A stretch of DNA of 64,000 nt from Novosphingobium fluoreni (GCF_014196615.1 NZ_JACIDY010000002.1:124001-188000); one strand, 5' to 3'. Shown: positions 35,992 through 48,313, numbered from the stretch's first letter. Numbers and translations are program-made. The notes: generated by a model from the letters alone, not told the origin.

Positions 35992-36237
35992 TCAGAACCG
36001 ACTTGCGCGACCAATGCGGTACGGGCCGGCGCGGGTGGAGAGCGGCTTGCCTTTCCAACTGAGCCGGACGCGCCCCTCCTGCACCAGGCGATCGACGGCG
36101 GCATGAACCAGCGGCATCGCCTCTCGCCAGGCGCCATCCAGCGCGATCGCTCTGGCGACTTCGCTCGGGCACACAGTCGCCTCCGGTGCGCGGGCTGACA
36201 GAAGCCTGAGCGTCGTATCGGAGGCGCAAGCCGTCAA
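35992..36237 (-). CDS. DUF3253 protein
   Basis: An 81-residue protein matching DUF3253: ATVCPSEVARAIALDGAWREAMPLV then a winged-helix-like LVQEGRVRLSWKGKPL and the end GPYRIGRA. It starts with TTG 36237, overlapping the MarR stop in a TTGA junction, so translation is coupled. DUF3253 looks like a small winged-helix fold, and a regulatory or nucleic-acid role alongside MarR is plausible but unproved. Confidence 0.85.
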   Translation of the reverse strand: MTACASDTTLRLLSARAPEATVCPSEVARAIALDGAWREAMPLVHAAVDRLVQEGRVRLSWKGKPLSTRAGPYRIGRASRF

Positions 36238-36812
36238 TCGTCACCAGCGATCGGCGGCGAGGGAAGAGCGGCGGAGGTCGCCTTCTGAATGCGCTGCTGC
36301 AAGTTGCGTAGCAGCCCGCCCAGCATTTCGACCTCCGTGCCATCCATCGTGGCAAGGGCCCGCGTGTGGGCAGCGTCCAGGCCGTTCTCGCTTGAGCGTA
36401 GAACCGCCAGCCCGGCGGGTGACAGGCGAACCATCTGGCTTCCGCGACCGGGCGCGTGTGTCGTTCGCTCGATATAGCCCAGATCGGCCAGCTTGGTGAT
36501 CCTCTTGCCGATCCCCGCAAAGGAGATGAAGAACTGCTTGCGCAGTCGCACAGGCGTTGTCTCGAACGGCGGGCCAAGCCGGTGAAGGGCATCCAGAACC
36601 AGCATCTCTCCGGTGTTCATTCCGTGCGACTGTGCCTGGGCGCCAAAGCTCTGCTCGATCAAGGTGGCGACATAGAGGATGCGGGTGCTGACGGCGTAGA
36701 TGCGTGCGTTGTAGGCAGAAGTATCGGTGGTCCAGGCCCGCTCCGCCTCGTCGATCAGATCGGGCGGTGCGGATTCGCTTGGCGCGCTGTGTCTGGTATC
36801 CGCTTTCTTCAA
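36234..36812 (-). CDS. MarR family transcriptional regulator
   Basis: A 192-residue MarR-type repressor. A long first helix (DEAERAWTTDTSAYNARIYAV) is followed by MNTGEMLVLDALHRLGPPFETTPVRLRK, a recognition helix in FAGIGKRITKLADLGYIERT, a wing with GSQMVRLSPAGLAVL, and a dimerisation C terminus. The only useful start is TTG 36812; the next ATG would remove helix 1. No ligand can be inferred. It is divergent from the DUF2252 gene and overlaps DUF3253. Confidence 0.85.
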   Translation of the reverse strand: MKKADTRHSAPSESAPPDLIDEAERAWTTDTSAYNARIYAVSTRILYVATLIEQSFGAQAQSHGMNTGEMLVLDALHRLGPPFETTPVRLRKQFFISFAGIGKRITKLADLGYIERTTHAPGRGSQMVRLSPAGLAVLRSSENGLDAAHTRALATMDGTEVEMLGGLLRNLQQRIQKATSAALPSPPIAGDD

Positions 36813-37004
36813 GACAGTTCGCCAAGCCTGAAATTGTGGGAAGCCGGGATAAGCGCCTGGGCTGGCCGTCGCAATAGAGCGTTGCGGAACGGCGCATTGG
36901 CGATCGGCAAGACTGCTTGGCCATCGTCGGGACCGCCCTTTCGGGAAACACTCTGTTACAAAGCCGATCGTGAGACGTTTCTGGCTGCAGAGGAGATGAC
37001 ATCG

Positions 37005-38198
37005 ATGACCACGCCGGGCCGTTCCGATCGTCAAGCCATATTGGAAGCCAGTCGCACGCGGAAGATGGCGCGGTCGGCTCATGCCTATGTCAGGGGGAAT
37101 ACCGCCGCTTTCTATGATTGGTTGCAGGCTGGGCCGCACGCTCCGCGTGTGCCGGATGGGCCGGCAATCTGGATTTGCGGCGATGCCCACCTTGGTAATC
37201 TGGGGCCGCTGGCGGCGGGAGACGGCCGTATCGAGATTCAGGTTCGAGACCTGGATCAGGCGGTCATCGGCAATCCCGCGCATGATCTCATCCGGCTGGG
37301 GCTTTCTCTGGCCACCGCTGCCCGGGGTTCGGACCTTCCGGGCGTGATCACGGCGCGGATGATGGAGGAAATGGTCCAGGGCTATGCGGCTGCGATCGCC
37401 GATCCCACCAGCGGCAATCCCGGCGTGGAGCCCGATGTGGTGCGCAGCGTCAAGCGGCAGGCGCTGGGCCGTCGTTGGAAGCATTTGGCGAAGGAACGGT
37501 TGGATGCCGTCGAACCGACGTTGCCCATCGGCAAGAAATTCTGGGCGCTTAGCAAGGAAGAGCGCGATGCCCTTGAAGGGGTGTTCGCCGATCCGTCCGT
37601 GGCCCAGCTTATCCTCTCGCTCGATCACAAGGACAAGGATCGGCGCGTCCGCGTGGTGGATGCGGCCTATTGGATGAAGGGTTGCAGTTCGCTCGGGCTG
37701 CTTCGCTATGCCGTCATCGTCGGGCTGGAGAATGCGCGGGGACGTTCGGACTACGCGTTGGTAGATATCAAGGAAGCCGTCGCACCGGTCGCTCCGGCTT
37801 ACCCCGGCGTCACCATGCCGTCCGATAATGCCCACCGGGTGGCAGCCGCGGCCCGTGCGTTGTCACCCCATCTTGGTTCCCGGATGATCCCGGTCAGCAT
37901 GCTCGATCGCACCTTGTTCATTCGCGAATTGGCGCCGCAAGACCTCAAGCTGGAGGTGGAGCAATTCAGCCAGGGAGAAGCGATCAAGGCTGCGCGCTAC
38001 CTAGCGTTCGTGATCGGCAAGGCTCACGGTCGCCAGCTTAACATCGGGCAGCGTGCGGAATGGGGCAGCATGTTGGATGCAGACCGGCGCGGCAAGATCG
38101 ATGCGCCATCCTGGCTGTGGGAAAGCGTCGTGTCCCTGGCGGGCAGGCACGAGGCGGGCTATCTTGAGCATTGTCGGCGGTACGCTCTGGCTGCCTAG
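37005..38198 (+). CDS. DUF2252 family protein
   Basis: A 397-residue soluble protein with an APH/kinase-like feel. RKMARSAHAYVRGNTAAFYDWL is followed by ICGDAHLGNLGPL and RDLDQAVIGNPAHDLIRLGLSL, the family blocks resembling a phosphotransferase catalytic loop (GDxHxxN) and metal Asp. DUF2252 is unassigned biochemically. ATG 37005 is favoured: AGGAG lies 9 bases before it, whereas the ATG three codons earlier abuts that sequence. It is divergent from marR, which may regulate it. Confidence 0.9.
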   Translation: MTTPGRSDRQAILEASRTRKMARSAHAYVRGNTAAFYDWLQAGPHAPRVPDGPAIWICGDAHLGNLGPLAAGDGRIEIQVRDLDQAVIGNPAHDLIRLGLSLATAARGSDLPGVITARMMEEMVQGYAAAIADPTSGNPGVEPDVVRSVKRQALGRRWKHLAKERLDAVEPTLPIGKKFWALSKEERDALEGVFADPSVAQLILSLDHKDKDRRVRVVDAAYWMKGCSSLGLLRYAVIVGLENARGRSDYALVDIKEAVAPVAPAYPGVTMPSDNAHRVAAAARALSPHLGSRMIPVSMLDRTLFIRELAPQDLKLEVEQFSQGEAIKAARYLAFVIGKAHGRQLNIGQRAEWGSMLDADRRGKIDAPSWLWESVVSLAGRHEAGYLEHCRRYALAA

Positions 38199-38250
38199 CC
38201 TGCCAGACGAAGCCTGGGCGCTACCCTTTGCGCCCGGTTATCCGCCGCCC

Positions 38251-38343
38251 TCAGGTCTTCTCCGTCAAAGTATGCGCGACGATAGCGTTGGCATGGCCAT
38301 GGCCCATGCCATGTTCGGTTTTCAGCATGGTCACCAATTCCGG
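38251..38343 (-). pseudogene. DUF4287 remnant
   Basis: In the 224-bp gap between the DUF2252 and GGDEF-EAL genes, a minus-strand frame reads SPELVTMLKTEHGMGHGHAN, followed by AIVAHTL and a stop at 38251. The LK-EHGxGHGHANAxVAH pattern is the C-terminal signature of DUF4287 proteins. No upstream start or N-terminal half is present, so this is most likely a decayed or truncated copy. A 25-residue micro-ORF from ATG 38328 cannot be excluded. Confidence 0.55.
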
Positions 38344-38422
38344 TGAAGACGCGCAAGACCGATCGGCGGGCGGCAGCGATGTATGCTGCGCTAGGTTCCG
38401 CTGGTCTCGGGCCGGGGCGCGC

Positions 38423-40999
38423 TCAGCCGGCGGTGCGGATGATCGCCGTGCCGGCTTGCATCAGCCGCCGCTCGACGGCTTCTCCCGCAACGGCGGCGCC
38501 GAACAGGTAGCCCTGGCCAAAGCCGCATCCATGCTCGATCAGGTAATCCGCTTCGCTTTGCGTCTCGATCCCCTCGGCGATGACGTCCATGCCAAGCCGT
38601 CCCGCCAGCCCGATGATCGCATCGACGATCGCGGCGTTGGTGGACCCGTGCGACAAGTTGGTGACGAAGCTGCGGTCGATCTTGATCACGTCCACCGGGA
38701 ACGCCTGCAAGTGCGTCAGCGAGGCGTAGCCGGTACCGAAATCGTCCAGTGCCAGGGACAATCCCTCGTCATGGAACTTGCGCAGCACGTCCGCCACGGT
38801 TTCCGCGCCGCGTCCCAGGAAGACCGTTTCCGTCACTTCCAATTCCAGCAGCGAAGGCGGAACCCGATGGCGATGGAGCTGCGACATCACGCGATCGAAC
38901 AAATCCTCCCGCCGGAATTCGGCAGGTGACAGGTTGATGGCAACGCGGCCGAACGGCAGGCCCTGGTTGAGCCAATGGGCCATATCTCGGCAGATCGCTT
39001 CCAGCATCCGTTCGCCCAGGACCGGGGCCAGGCTCAAATCCTCGAACGCGGCGCTCAGGCTATCTGGACCGCGGATGGCGCCATCCGCATCTTGCCAGCG
39101 CAGCAGCGCCTCGAACCCGGCCACGTGCCCACCCGCCAGCGATACCTTGGGCTGATAGAACGGGCGCACCCGCGCTTCGTTGATCACGCGCCGGGCGGTG
39201 GCCAGCATCGCGGCGCGATGCTGGATGCTCGCGCGCATATCCGGCCGGAACACCGTCAGCATCCCCCGATGCGAAGCCTTGCCGGCATAAAGGGCCACAT
39301 CCGCCGTCTTCAGCAAGTCTTCGCCCGTATCGCCGTGGTCCGGGAAGAAAGCGGCCCCGGCCGTGGCGTTGCAGTCCAACCCGATGCCGTCATGATAGAC
39401 CCCGCCGTCATCCTGCAGCGCGGGTGATAACAGGGCGACCAGTTCGTCCGCGCGGCAACGGGGCAGGAACGCTGCGAACTCATCGCCGCCAAAGCGCGCC
39501 ACGAATCCCCGGTCGCCGATGCACCGCTCCAGCCGCTTGGCGAAACCGCAAAGCAGCAGGTCACCGGCATCATGGCCGATCGTATCGTTCGCCTCCTTGA
39601 ACCCGTCGATGTCGAACATCACCAGGGCCAGGCTCTCATTGTTTTCGCGGGCCTGTGCGATCGCAGCTTCCAGTGCGTCGTTCAGGCTCCCGCGATTGGG
39701 CAGCCCGGTCAGTGCATCGTGACTGGCCATCCAGTGCATGCGGGCGCTGCTGTTGTGCTGTTCGGTCACATCGCTCAGGGTCACAAGCACGCGCTGGACG
39801 CGTCCGTGGGTTTCCTGAATGCGCCAGCCGTTGATTTGCAGGCAGCGAATTGCGTCATCATCGGCGCGGTGGATGCGGAGGAACGCTTCGAAGCGGTGAT
39901 CGCTGGCGTTGGCCTCCACGGTGCGGATCAGATGGGACAAGGCAGGCCGATCCTCCGCGACGATCAGCGTCATCGCCAAGCGAAGGTCTGGCTGAACCTC
40001 ATTCGGCAGGCCCAGCATCTGCTTGAATTCGGCGGACCATTCCCACCTGTTCTGCACCGTATCGAAGTCCCAGATGCCGATCCCGGCGGCCTGGGCGGCC
40101 AGGCGGAAGCGTTCCTCGCTTTCGCGCAGGGCCTGCTCCGCGCGCTTGCGATCGTCGATATCCTCGACCGCGCCATACCAGCGCACGACATTGCCCTGTT
40201 CGTCCAGTCGCGGCGCGCCGCGGGATCGGAACCAGCGATAGCCTTCGCCGACGTTGGCCCGGTATTCCACGTCGATCGGCTGGCCGTCTATCTGCGCGCG
40301 GGCCCAGGCTTCGCGAATGTCCGAAAGATTGTCGGGGTGCACGGTGGAGCGCCAGACATCGCCCAGGTAGGTCCCCGGTTTTGCTCCGACCTTCTCCAGC
40401 CATCGTGAGCTGATGGCCGACATCTTGCCATCAAGGCCGGTCGTCCAGGCATATTGTGGGCTCAATTCCACGGTATTGCGGTAGTGCTCCTCACTCTCCC
40501 GCAAGTCCGCCTCGGCCTGACGGCGAATGGTCTCGTCCAGGACGATACCGATCGAGGAACCGTCCTGCAGGAAACTTACATGGACCGTGCCCCAGCGTTC
40601 GGTGCCGTCAGACCGCACATAGCGCCGATTCATTTGGTAGGATTGACGCGTCACCGCATTTTCGCGGTAGCGGTGAAGGATGTTTTCCGCTTCCTCGGGA
40701 TGGGCGTGATCCTGGATGTTGATATGGGCGAAGTCCTCGTCCTCTCGCCCGATCAGCTCTTGATAAAAGGCGTTGACCGCCAGGACCGTCCCCTTGGACG
40801 AGCGATGAATGACGCCGACTTGCGACTTGCTCAGCGTTTCCATGAACTCCGCCGACGCGACCCAGCTCACCCCGTTCAAATTGGACGTGGCGGCCTGAAA
40901 TTTGCGCTGAAGCCCGGCCAGATGCAGCGCGTCGAGCGCCGATGCGGCCTGGCTTTCGCAAGGAGGAGCGGCTTGCCGCACGAAGGTCACCTCTCTCAA
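38423..40999 (-). CDS. PAS-PAS-PAS GGDEF-EAL cyclic-di-GMP enzyme
   Basis: An 858-residue soluble sensor enzyme for c-di-GMP turnover. Three PAS/PAC modules (about residues 55-165, 170-290, 295-415) precede a GGDEF domain with RFGGDEFAAF intact, and an EAL domain with GFEALLRW, NLSPAEF, DDFGTGYASL, KIDRSF and AEGIET. All catalytic residues I can check are present, so it may be bifunctional or switchable. The start is uncertain: TTG 40999 opens the frame, but GTG 40981 is better spaced from GAGAGG. No partner sits nearby. Confidence 0.94.
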   Translation of the reverse strand: MREVTFVRQAAPPCESQAASALDALHLAGLQRKFQAATSNLNGVSWVASAEFMETLSKSQVGVIHRSSKGTVLAVNAFYQELIGREDEDFAHINIQDHAHPEEAENILHRYRENAVTRQSYQMNRRYVRSDGTERWGTVHVSFLQDGSSIGIVLDETIRRQAEADLRESEEHYRNTVELSPQYAWTTGLDGKMSAISSRWLEKVGAKPGTYLGDVWRSTVHPDNLSDIREAWARAQIDGQPIDVEYRANVGEGYRWFRSRGAPRLDEQGNVVRWYGAVEDIDDRKRAEQALRESEERFRLAAQAAGIGIWDFDTVQNRWEWSAEFKQMLGLPNEVQPDLRLAMTLIVAEDRPALSHLIRTVEANASDHRFEAFLRIHRADDDAIRCLQINGWRIQETHGRVQRVLVTLSDVTEQHNSSARMHWMASHDALTGLPNRGSLNDALEAAIAQARENNESLALVMFDIDGFKEANDTIGHDAGDLLLCGFAKRLERCIGDRGFVARFGGDEFAAFLPRCRADELVALLSPALQDDGGVYHDGIGLDCNATAGAAFFPDHGDTGEDLLKTADVALYAGKASHRGMLTVFRPDMRASIQHRAAMLATARRVINEARVRPFYQPKVSLAGGHVAGFEALLRWQDADGAIRGPDSLSAAFEDLSLAPVLGERMLEAICRDMAHWLNQGLPFGRVAINLSPAEFRREDLFDRVMSQLHRHRVPPSLLELEVTETVFLGRGAETVADVLRKFHDEGLSLALDDFGTGYASLTHLQAFPVDVIKIDRSFVTNLSHGSTNAAIVDAIIGLAGRLGMDVIAEGIETQSEADYLIEHGCGFGQGYLFGAAVAGEAVERRLMQAGTAIIRTAG

Positions 41000-41157
41000 A
41001 ACGGCCCATCGCCCGCCCCCGAAGGGGCAAAGCGTCCCGGTATGGTCTGACCGTTACTATTGAGAGGCTTAACAAGGTGTTCAGCCTGGGCAGGTGATCT
41101 CCTTAATTACAGGCGATGCGGTCCTTTCTCCCGTTCCTTCAGGCACTATCCCCCACG

Positions 41158-43836
<2,679 letters not shown>

Positions 43837-43942
43837 GAAAAGAATGCTCCGCTATCGGAAAAATTCGTGTCGACGTAACAATGCATCTAGCGCGCAGTTG
43901 TTCGTCAATCCAGTCAACGATTGAAGCGGCGGTAGGAGCCCG

Positions 43943-45076
43943 TCAAAATTCGCCATGGATGCGGATGAGTCTGCGGGGCGTCAAATCGGCGAGGGTGGGG
44001 CAGCCAAGCTGCGCCATCGTCATCTCCAATTCGGTGCGCAAAAGGTGCAGCGCGTGTGCGGCACCGGCCATCCCGGCTACGGCAAGGGCGTGCATCTGCG
44101 GTCGGCCCAGAAGCACGGCAGTCGTCCCCAGCGCGATCGCCTTGGCCATGTCCGCGCCGGAACGTATGCCGCTGTCGATCAGCACTGGCAGCGACGTGCC
44201 GATCGCTTCGCGAAGGCCAGGCAGAACGTCCAGCGGACTGGGCAGCCCATCCAGCACACGGCCGCCGTGGTTCGACAGGATCAACCCATCCGCGCCCATT
44301 TCCACCGCGCGACGGGCGTCTTCGTCCAGCAGCATGCCCTTTACGAGCACCGGCAGGCGTGTCGTGGCGCGCAGCCATTCCAGGTCTTCCCAGCGCGGTG
44401 CCGCATCCGCCAGCGCAGTGCCCAAAATGATGCGGCCGCCTGCCGTCGCGGTCTGGCGCAGTCGCGTCATGCCTTTGAGGTTGGCGGCTTCGATTCCGGC
44501 GGGAAGCGACAGTCCGGCTGGCTTGATCGCCGCATCCACCGTCAGCACGATCGCTTCGAAACCGGCCGCCTCCGCCCGGCGAACCAGCGCCAGGGAGTCG
44601 GCCCGATCGGGCTGAAGATAGAGCTGGAACCACAGGGGCGAAGGCGCGAGGCCAAGCTGGCGGGACGCGTCACGGGCGGTGTGGGCGATTTCCTCCAACG
44701 AGACGCTGGACAGGGTACTGGCGATCATCCCTGCGCCCAGCGCGGCGGCCGCGCGCGTCACTGCCAGTTCGCCATCGGGATGGGCCAGGCGTTGATAGGC
44801 GATGGGCGCCAGCATCAGCGGCGCAAGATGAGCGCGGCCAAACAGCGACAATGCCGTGGTCCCGCCGCGCAAGTCTGCCATGGCGCGCGGTAGAAACCCC
44901 CATCGTGCGAAGGCGGCGCGGTTTCGCGCCAGTGTCCGCTCCTCGCCAGCGCCTTCCTGGATGTGTCGCCAGACTTCGGGGGGGAGATGCGCTTGCGCCG
45001 CTGCCTCATAATCCGCCAGGGTGGTGATGCCCGGCGGCACGGTGGCATGCGGCGGCTTAATCACGTCTGCGACCAT
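43943..45076 (-). CDS. FMN-dependent alpha-hydroxy-acid oxidase/dehydrogenase
   Basis: A 377-residue TIM-barrel flavoenzyme of the lactate dehydrogenase/glycolate oxidase family. FMN and catalytic residues lie in LMLAPIAYQRLAHPDGE, WFQLYLQPD, LVKGMLLDEDA, the diagnostic SNHGGRVLD (catalytic His and Arg) and LIDSGIRSGADM (FMN phosphate). It lacks a membrane-anchoring loop, so it is likely soluble. Substrate (L-lactate or other 2-hydroxy acid) is not determinable. It overlaps piuC by 16 bp as the last gene of the iron cluster, which may provide reducing equivalents or handle hydroxy-acid ligands such as siderophore fragments (inference). Confidence 0.9.
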   Translation of the reverse strand: MVADVIKPPHATVPPGITTLADYEAAAQAHLPPEVWRHIQEGAGEERTLARNRAAFARWGFLPRAMADLRGGTTALSLFGRAHLAPLMLAPIAYQRLAHPDGELAVTRAAAALGAGMIASTLSSVSLEEIAHTARDASRQLGLAPSPLWFQLYLQPDRADSLALVRRAEAAGFEAIVLTVDAAIKPAGLSLPAGIEAANLKGMTRLRQTATAGGRIILGTALADAAPRWEDLEWLRATTRLPVLVKGMLLDEDARRAVEMGADGLILSNHGGRVLDGLPSPLDVLPGLREAIGTSLPVLIDSGIRSGADMAKAIALGTTAVLLGRPQMHALAVAGMAGAAHALHLLRTELEMTMAQLGCPTLADLTPRRLIRIHGEF

Positions 45077-45741
45077 TGGCGCAGGAGATTGTGATAGATC
45101 TGCGTGAAGGTATCGACCGAGCCATGCTCCGGATGATCGCCTGCCAAAGACTGAATCGCGCCATCCAGATCGAACAGCAATCGCCGCCGCTCGGGCGAAG
45201 GCACAAAGCTTTGCGTCCAGAAAAACGCGGCATAGCGCACGCCGCGCGTCACCGGGGCGACACGGTGGAGGCTGCTGCCGGGGTAGACGATCAGATGCCC
45301 CGCCGCCGGCTTGGCGCTGTGCGTGCCGAATGTGTCCGCGATCACCAGTTCGCCGCCGTCGTATTCGTCAGGATCGCTGAGGAACAGCGTGGCCGAGATG
45401 TCGGAGCGCAGATGCTCGCCCGTGCCCGGCATCGGGAAGATCGCATTGTCGACATGATCGCCGTACTGCCCCGCGCCCGCATAGCGCGAGAAGCGGGGCG
45501 GCAGGACACGCGCGGGCAGCGCGGCGGCGATGAACAGTGGGGTCTGGCCCAGCCGCTCCAGCACTTGCTGGCCCAGCTTCTGCGCCAGCGGATCGCTGGC
45601 GGCCAGTTGCTCGTTGTCCTTTACCCGCGCGGCGCGATGACCGGCGGTGGTGCGCCCGTCCGTCCAGGCGGCGCTCTCCAGCAAAGCACGCATCTGGCGC
45701 ACTTCCTCGCGCGAGAACAGTTCGGGGATATCGACGACCAT
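45061..45741 (-). CDS. piuC: PKHD-type Fe(II)/2-oxoglutarate dioxygenase, PiuC/YbiX family
   Basis: A 226-residue dioxygenase. The iron facial triad is His96 and Asp98 (YGDHVDNAIFPMP) plus His159 (SSLHRVAPVTRG), with the 2-oxoglutarate Arg in GVRYAAFFW. PiuC/YbiX proteins accompany Fiu/PiuA receptors in iron-regulated loci, and their substrate is still undefined. ATG 45741 gives the family length of about 226; the longer frame adds a basic stretch. It lies 101 bp downstream of the receptor gene, with a 16-bp overlap into the hydroxy-acid oxidase gene. Confidence 0.94.
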   Translation of the reverse strand: MVVDIPELFSREEVRQMRALLESAAWTDGRTTAGHRAARVKDNEQLAASDPLAQKLGQQVLERLGQTPLFIAAALPARVLPPRFSRYAGAGQYGDHVDNAIFPMPGTGEHLRSDISATLFLSDPDEYDGGELVIADTFGTHSAKPAAGHLIVYPGSSLHRVAPVTRGVRYAAFFWTQSFVPSPERRRLLFDLDGAIQSLAGDHPEHGSVDTFTQIYHNLLRQWSQT

Positions 45742-45842
45742 GCCCCATCCTTGCCGCCGCGGCGACGCCCTTGCAAAAGGAAAAGCCCGACGGATGCATA
45801 GGGCTTGCATCCGCCGGGCCGTCCATCCTTGGAGAGGAGGAC

Positions 45843-48248
45843 TTACATCTTCGCCGTGATGGTCAGCACCGCCGCACGCGCATCGCCTGGCGTTGCCCAG
45901 CCATTGTTGCGGATGCGGGTGAAGTACAGCTTGTCACCCACGTTCTTCACGTTGAGTTGTGCCGAGACATTGGGTGAGAAATCGTAGGCCAGATAGGCCT
46001 GGTGGATCAGGAAGTCCTGCGAGCGGATCGCCGGGGTGGTCGGCGTGCGGGCGGTCAGCAGGAAGCTGCCCTGATACGTGAAGCCATAACCCACGGTCAG
46101 GCCGAACGGCAGGCGATAGGTGGTGAACAGGCTGCCCGAATGCTTGGGTGTCTGCGGCAGATACTGGCCCGCGCCGGGATTGGGGTTGAGGGGGGTGTTG
46201 GTGCAGGAGCCGGTGCCAGGATTCGCCAGGCAGTTGTCGGACACGGACTGAAGCAACTTGGCTTTCAGGTACGTGTAGTTCGCCGTGATCGACCAATTGG
46301 GCGTGATCATGCCCGATGCGCCCAGCGCGATACCATCGACGCGGGACTTGCCGTCCAGCTGCTGATTGGGAACGATATCGCCGGAGACGACCGCGTACTT
46401 GTCACGCTCGTTGCGGAAAGCAGCGGCGGTGAGCAGCAAACCGCCATTGAACAGTTCGGCCTTCGCGCCGATCTCGTAGTTCTTCGCCGTTTCCGGATTT
46501 ATGTTGCAGGTCGTACCGGTGATGATCGAGCCGTCCGGATTCAGCCCGTCCGCCGTGCACGATCCGTTGACCGAGTTCTTCGACGGCGTCTGCGAGTTGC
46601 CGTAGGCCGCGTAGAGGCTGACCGCTTCGGTGGGCTTGTAGTTCAGGCCCACGCGATACGAAAATAGCGTGTCCGCCACCCGCCCTCGCGGCGCGGTGGT
46701 GATCTGGCGGAACTGATACGGGCGATTGAATAACGTGCAACCGGTGAACGTGGCGCAATAGTTGATGGTGTCGTTGGTGCCGACGTTGCGCTCGACACGG
46801 GCAGCGGCGTTCAGTTCCAGCTTGCCCAGCTTCATCGTGTCCAGAAGATAAGCGGCGACGTTCGATTGTTCACTCAGAACATGGCTGCCCCGGACGAAGT
46901 TCAAAGGTCCGTTGTATACGTTGTTGCCATAGGTGAAGGGGGCAGGGCCGGGCACCACCGTGCCGGGATTGGCGATGTTGATCAGCGGGAAGCTGGCATA
47001 GGCCGGGCTGCCATTGGGATTGCGCAGGACGTTGCCGGTATCGAGATCATACTGTTCCCAGGTGGCGGCCGCGCCGAGATCGACGGTGTGTTCGATCGCA
47101 CCGGTATTGAACAGGGCGCGCAGATCGATCTGGTCGAACATCAGCTGGTTGCGAGTGATGCGGGTGTTACCGCGTGGACCGCTTGCCAGGTAATAGCCGC
47201 GCGGGACATTGGTGGGACAAGCGGCGCCCAGCGGGGTCAACCCATTTGTCAGGCAGTACGTGCCTTGCGGCGGGGCCACGATAGTGGTCTGGCGCGAATC
47301 CTGCCAGCGGGCGAGGTTGCGGATCGAAACCTTGTCGCTGAATTCATGCTCGAAGATGGCGGTCGCCTGATCGATATTGATTTTCTGCTTGTCGACATTG
47401 CGATAGCCGAAATAGTCGCTGCGATCGACGCCGGGTACGATCCGTCCACCGTAGTAGGGCACGCCGTACTGCGGCGTGTTGTCGTCCTCCTGGTGCCAAT
47501 ACTGCAGGGTCAGGCGGTTCGGGCTATCCACACCGATCGTGACCGAGGGCGCGACACCCCAGCGCTTGTAATCATCCACATCGCGGCCCGGCACGTCGTT
47601 GCGATGCCACATCGCGTTGAGACGGAAGGCGATCAGGTCGTTGACGCGGCGGTTGAGGTCCACCGTGGCGCGATAGTAGTTGTCGGTGCCGATGCCGGCG
47701 GTGGCGACATAGGCGTCATTCGCCAATGGGCGCTTGGTGACCAAGTTGATGTTGCCGCCGGTGGAGCCGACGCCCGAGATAACCGAGTTCGCGCCGTTGG
47801 TGACTTCGATCTGCTGCAGGTTGAACGTGTCGGTGCGAGTGATCTGCGCGCTGTCGCGCACACCGTCAACGGTGATGTCGTTGCTGGCGCTGTAGCCGCG
47901 AAAGGTGATGTTGTCGCCCGGGCCGGTGCCGCCTTCACCAGCGCCGAAGGTGACGCCGGGAACGGTCGAGAGCACGTCGCGCAGCGTCAGCAGGTTCTGC
48001 TGCTCGATCACTTCGTTGGTCAGGACGGTGATGGTCTGGGGCGTATCGCGAACGGTGCGGGTGCGCTTGGGCGATTCCAGCTTGCGGCCCGGTTCGTCGA
48101 CGATCGCGCTCTCGGTCACCGTGACGCTGCCCAGCGATCGCTCGGCGCTTTCGGTCTGCTGCGCCTGCGCCGTCGAAGTGAAAGCGGGTGCGATGCAGGA
48201 TAGCGCCAGGAACGTGCGGCGCGCGGTGAATGATCCCTTGGATGACAT
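45843..48248 (-). CDS. TonB-dependent catecholate siderophore receptor (Fiu-like)
   Basis: An 801-residue outer-membrane receptor: signal peptide to about residue 29 (AQA), a TonB-box region near SVTVTES, a plug domain (TVRDTPQTITVLTNEVIEQ, GGNINLVTKRP), and a 22-strand barrel. The plug and receptor blocks place it with Fiu/PiuA-type receptors. The final residue is Met (TITAKM) instead of the usual Phe of barrel proteins. It imports ferric siderophores with energy from TonB. A Fur-box-like palindrome lies 50 bases upstream of the start. Confidence 0.93.
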   Translation of the reverse strand: MSSKGSFTARRTFLALSCIAPAFTSTAQAQQTESAERSLGSVTVTESAIVDEPGRKLESPKRTRTVRDTPQTITVLTNEVIEQQNLLTLRDVLSTVPGVTFGAGEGGTGPGDNITFRGYSASNDITVDGVRDSAQITRTDTFNLQQIEVTNGANSVISGVGSTGGNINLVTKRPLANDAYVATAGIGTDNYYRATVDLNRRVNDLIAFRLNAMWHRNDVPGRDVDDYKRWGVAPSVTIGVDSPNRLTLQYWHQEDDNTPQYGVPYYGGRIVPGVDRSDYFGYRNVDKQKINIDQATAIFEHEFSDKVSIRNLARWQDSRQTTIVAPPQGTYCLTNGLTPLGAACPTNVPRGYYLASGPRGNTRITRNQLMFDQIDLRALFNTGAIEHTVDLGAAATWEQYDLDTGNVLRNPNGSPAYASFPLINIANPGTVVPGPAPFTYGNNVYNGPLNFVRGSHVLSEQSNVAAYLLDTMKLGKLELNAAARVERNVGTNDTINYCATFTGCTLFNRPYQFRQITTAPRGRVADTLFSYRVGLNYKPTEAVSLYAAYGNSQTPSKNSVNGSCTADGLNPDGSIITGTTCNINPETAKNYEIGAKAELFNGGLLLTAAAFRNERDKYAVVSGDIVPNQQLDGKSRVDGIALGASGMITPNWSITANYTYLKAKLLQSVSDNCLANPGTGSCTNTPLNPNPGAGQYLPQTPKHSGSLFTTYRLPFGLTVGYGFTYQGSFLLTARTPTTPAIRSQDFLIHQAYLAYDFSPNVSAQLNVKNVGDKLYFTRIRNNGWATPGDARAAVLTITAKM

Positions 48249-48298
48249 CAGAATTCCCCCCTCTTGAGTTTCAGGTCATGCAGTGAGAGGTCCGATAT

Positions 48299-48313
48299 TG
48301 AGAGTCAGTCGCA
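48299..48313 (-). promoter_or_regulatory. Fur-box-like palindrome before the receptor gene
   Basis: TGAGAGTCAGTCGCA matches 11 of 15 positions of the 7-1-7 Fur box TGAGAATGATTCTCA. It lies 51-65 bases upstream of the receptor start codon, in the 135-bp gap after apbE, where a promoter or operator would sit. Position and match are suggestive; a second half-site-like TGAGAGG lies just upstream of it. Confidence 0.5.

Noticed and set aside
36813..37835. Upstream extension of the marR frame
   Set aside because: It runs antisense through the DUF2252 gene; a start near 36812 gives a normal MarR length.
46866..48203. 445-codon frame opposite the receptor gene
   Set aside because: It is a complement-strand shadow. 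The receptor frame has a signal peptide, plug and barrel motifs.
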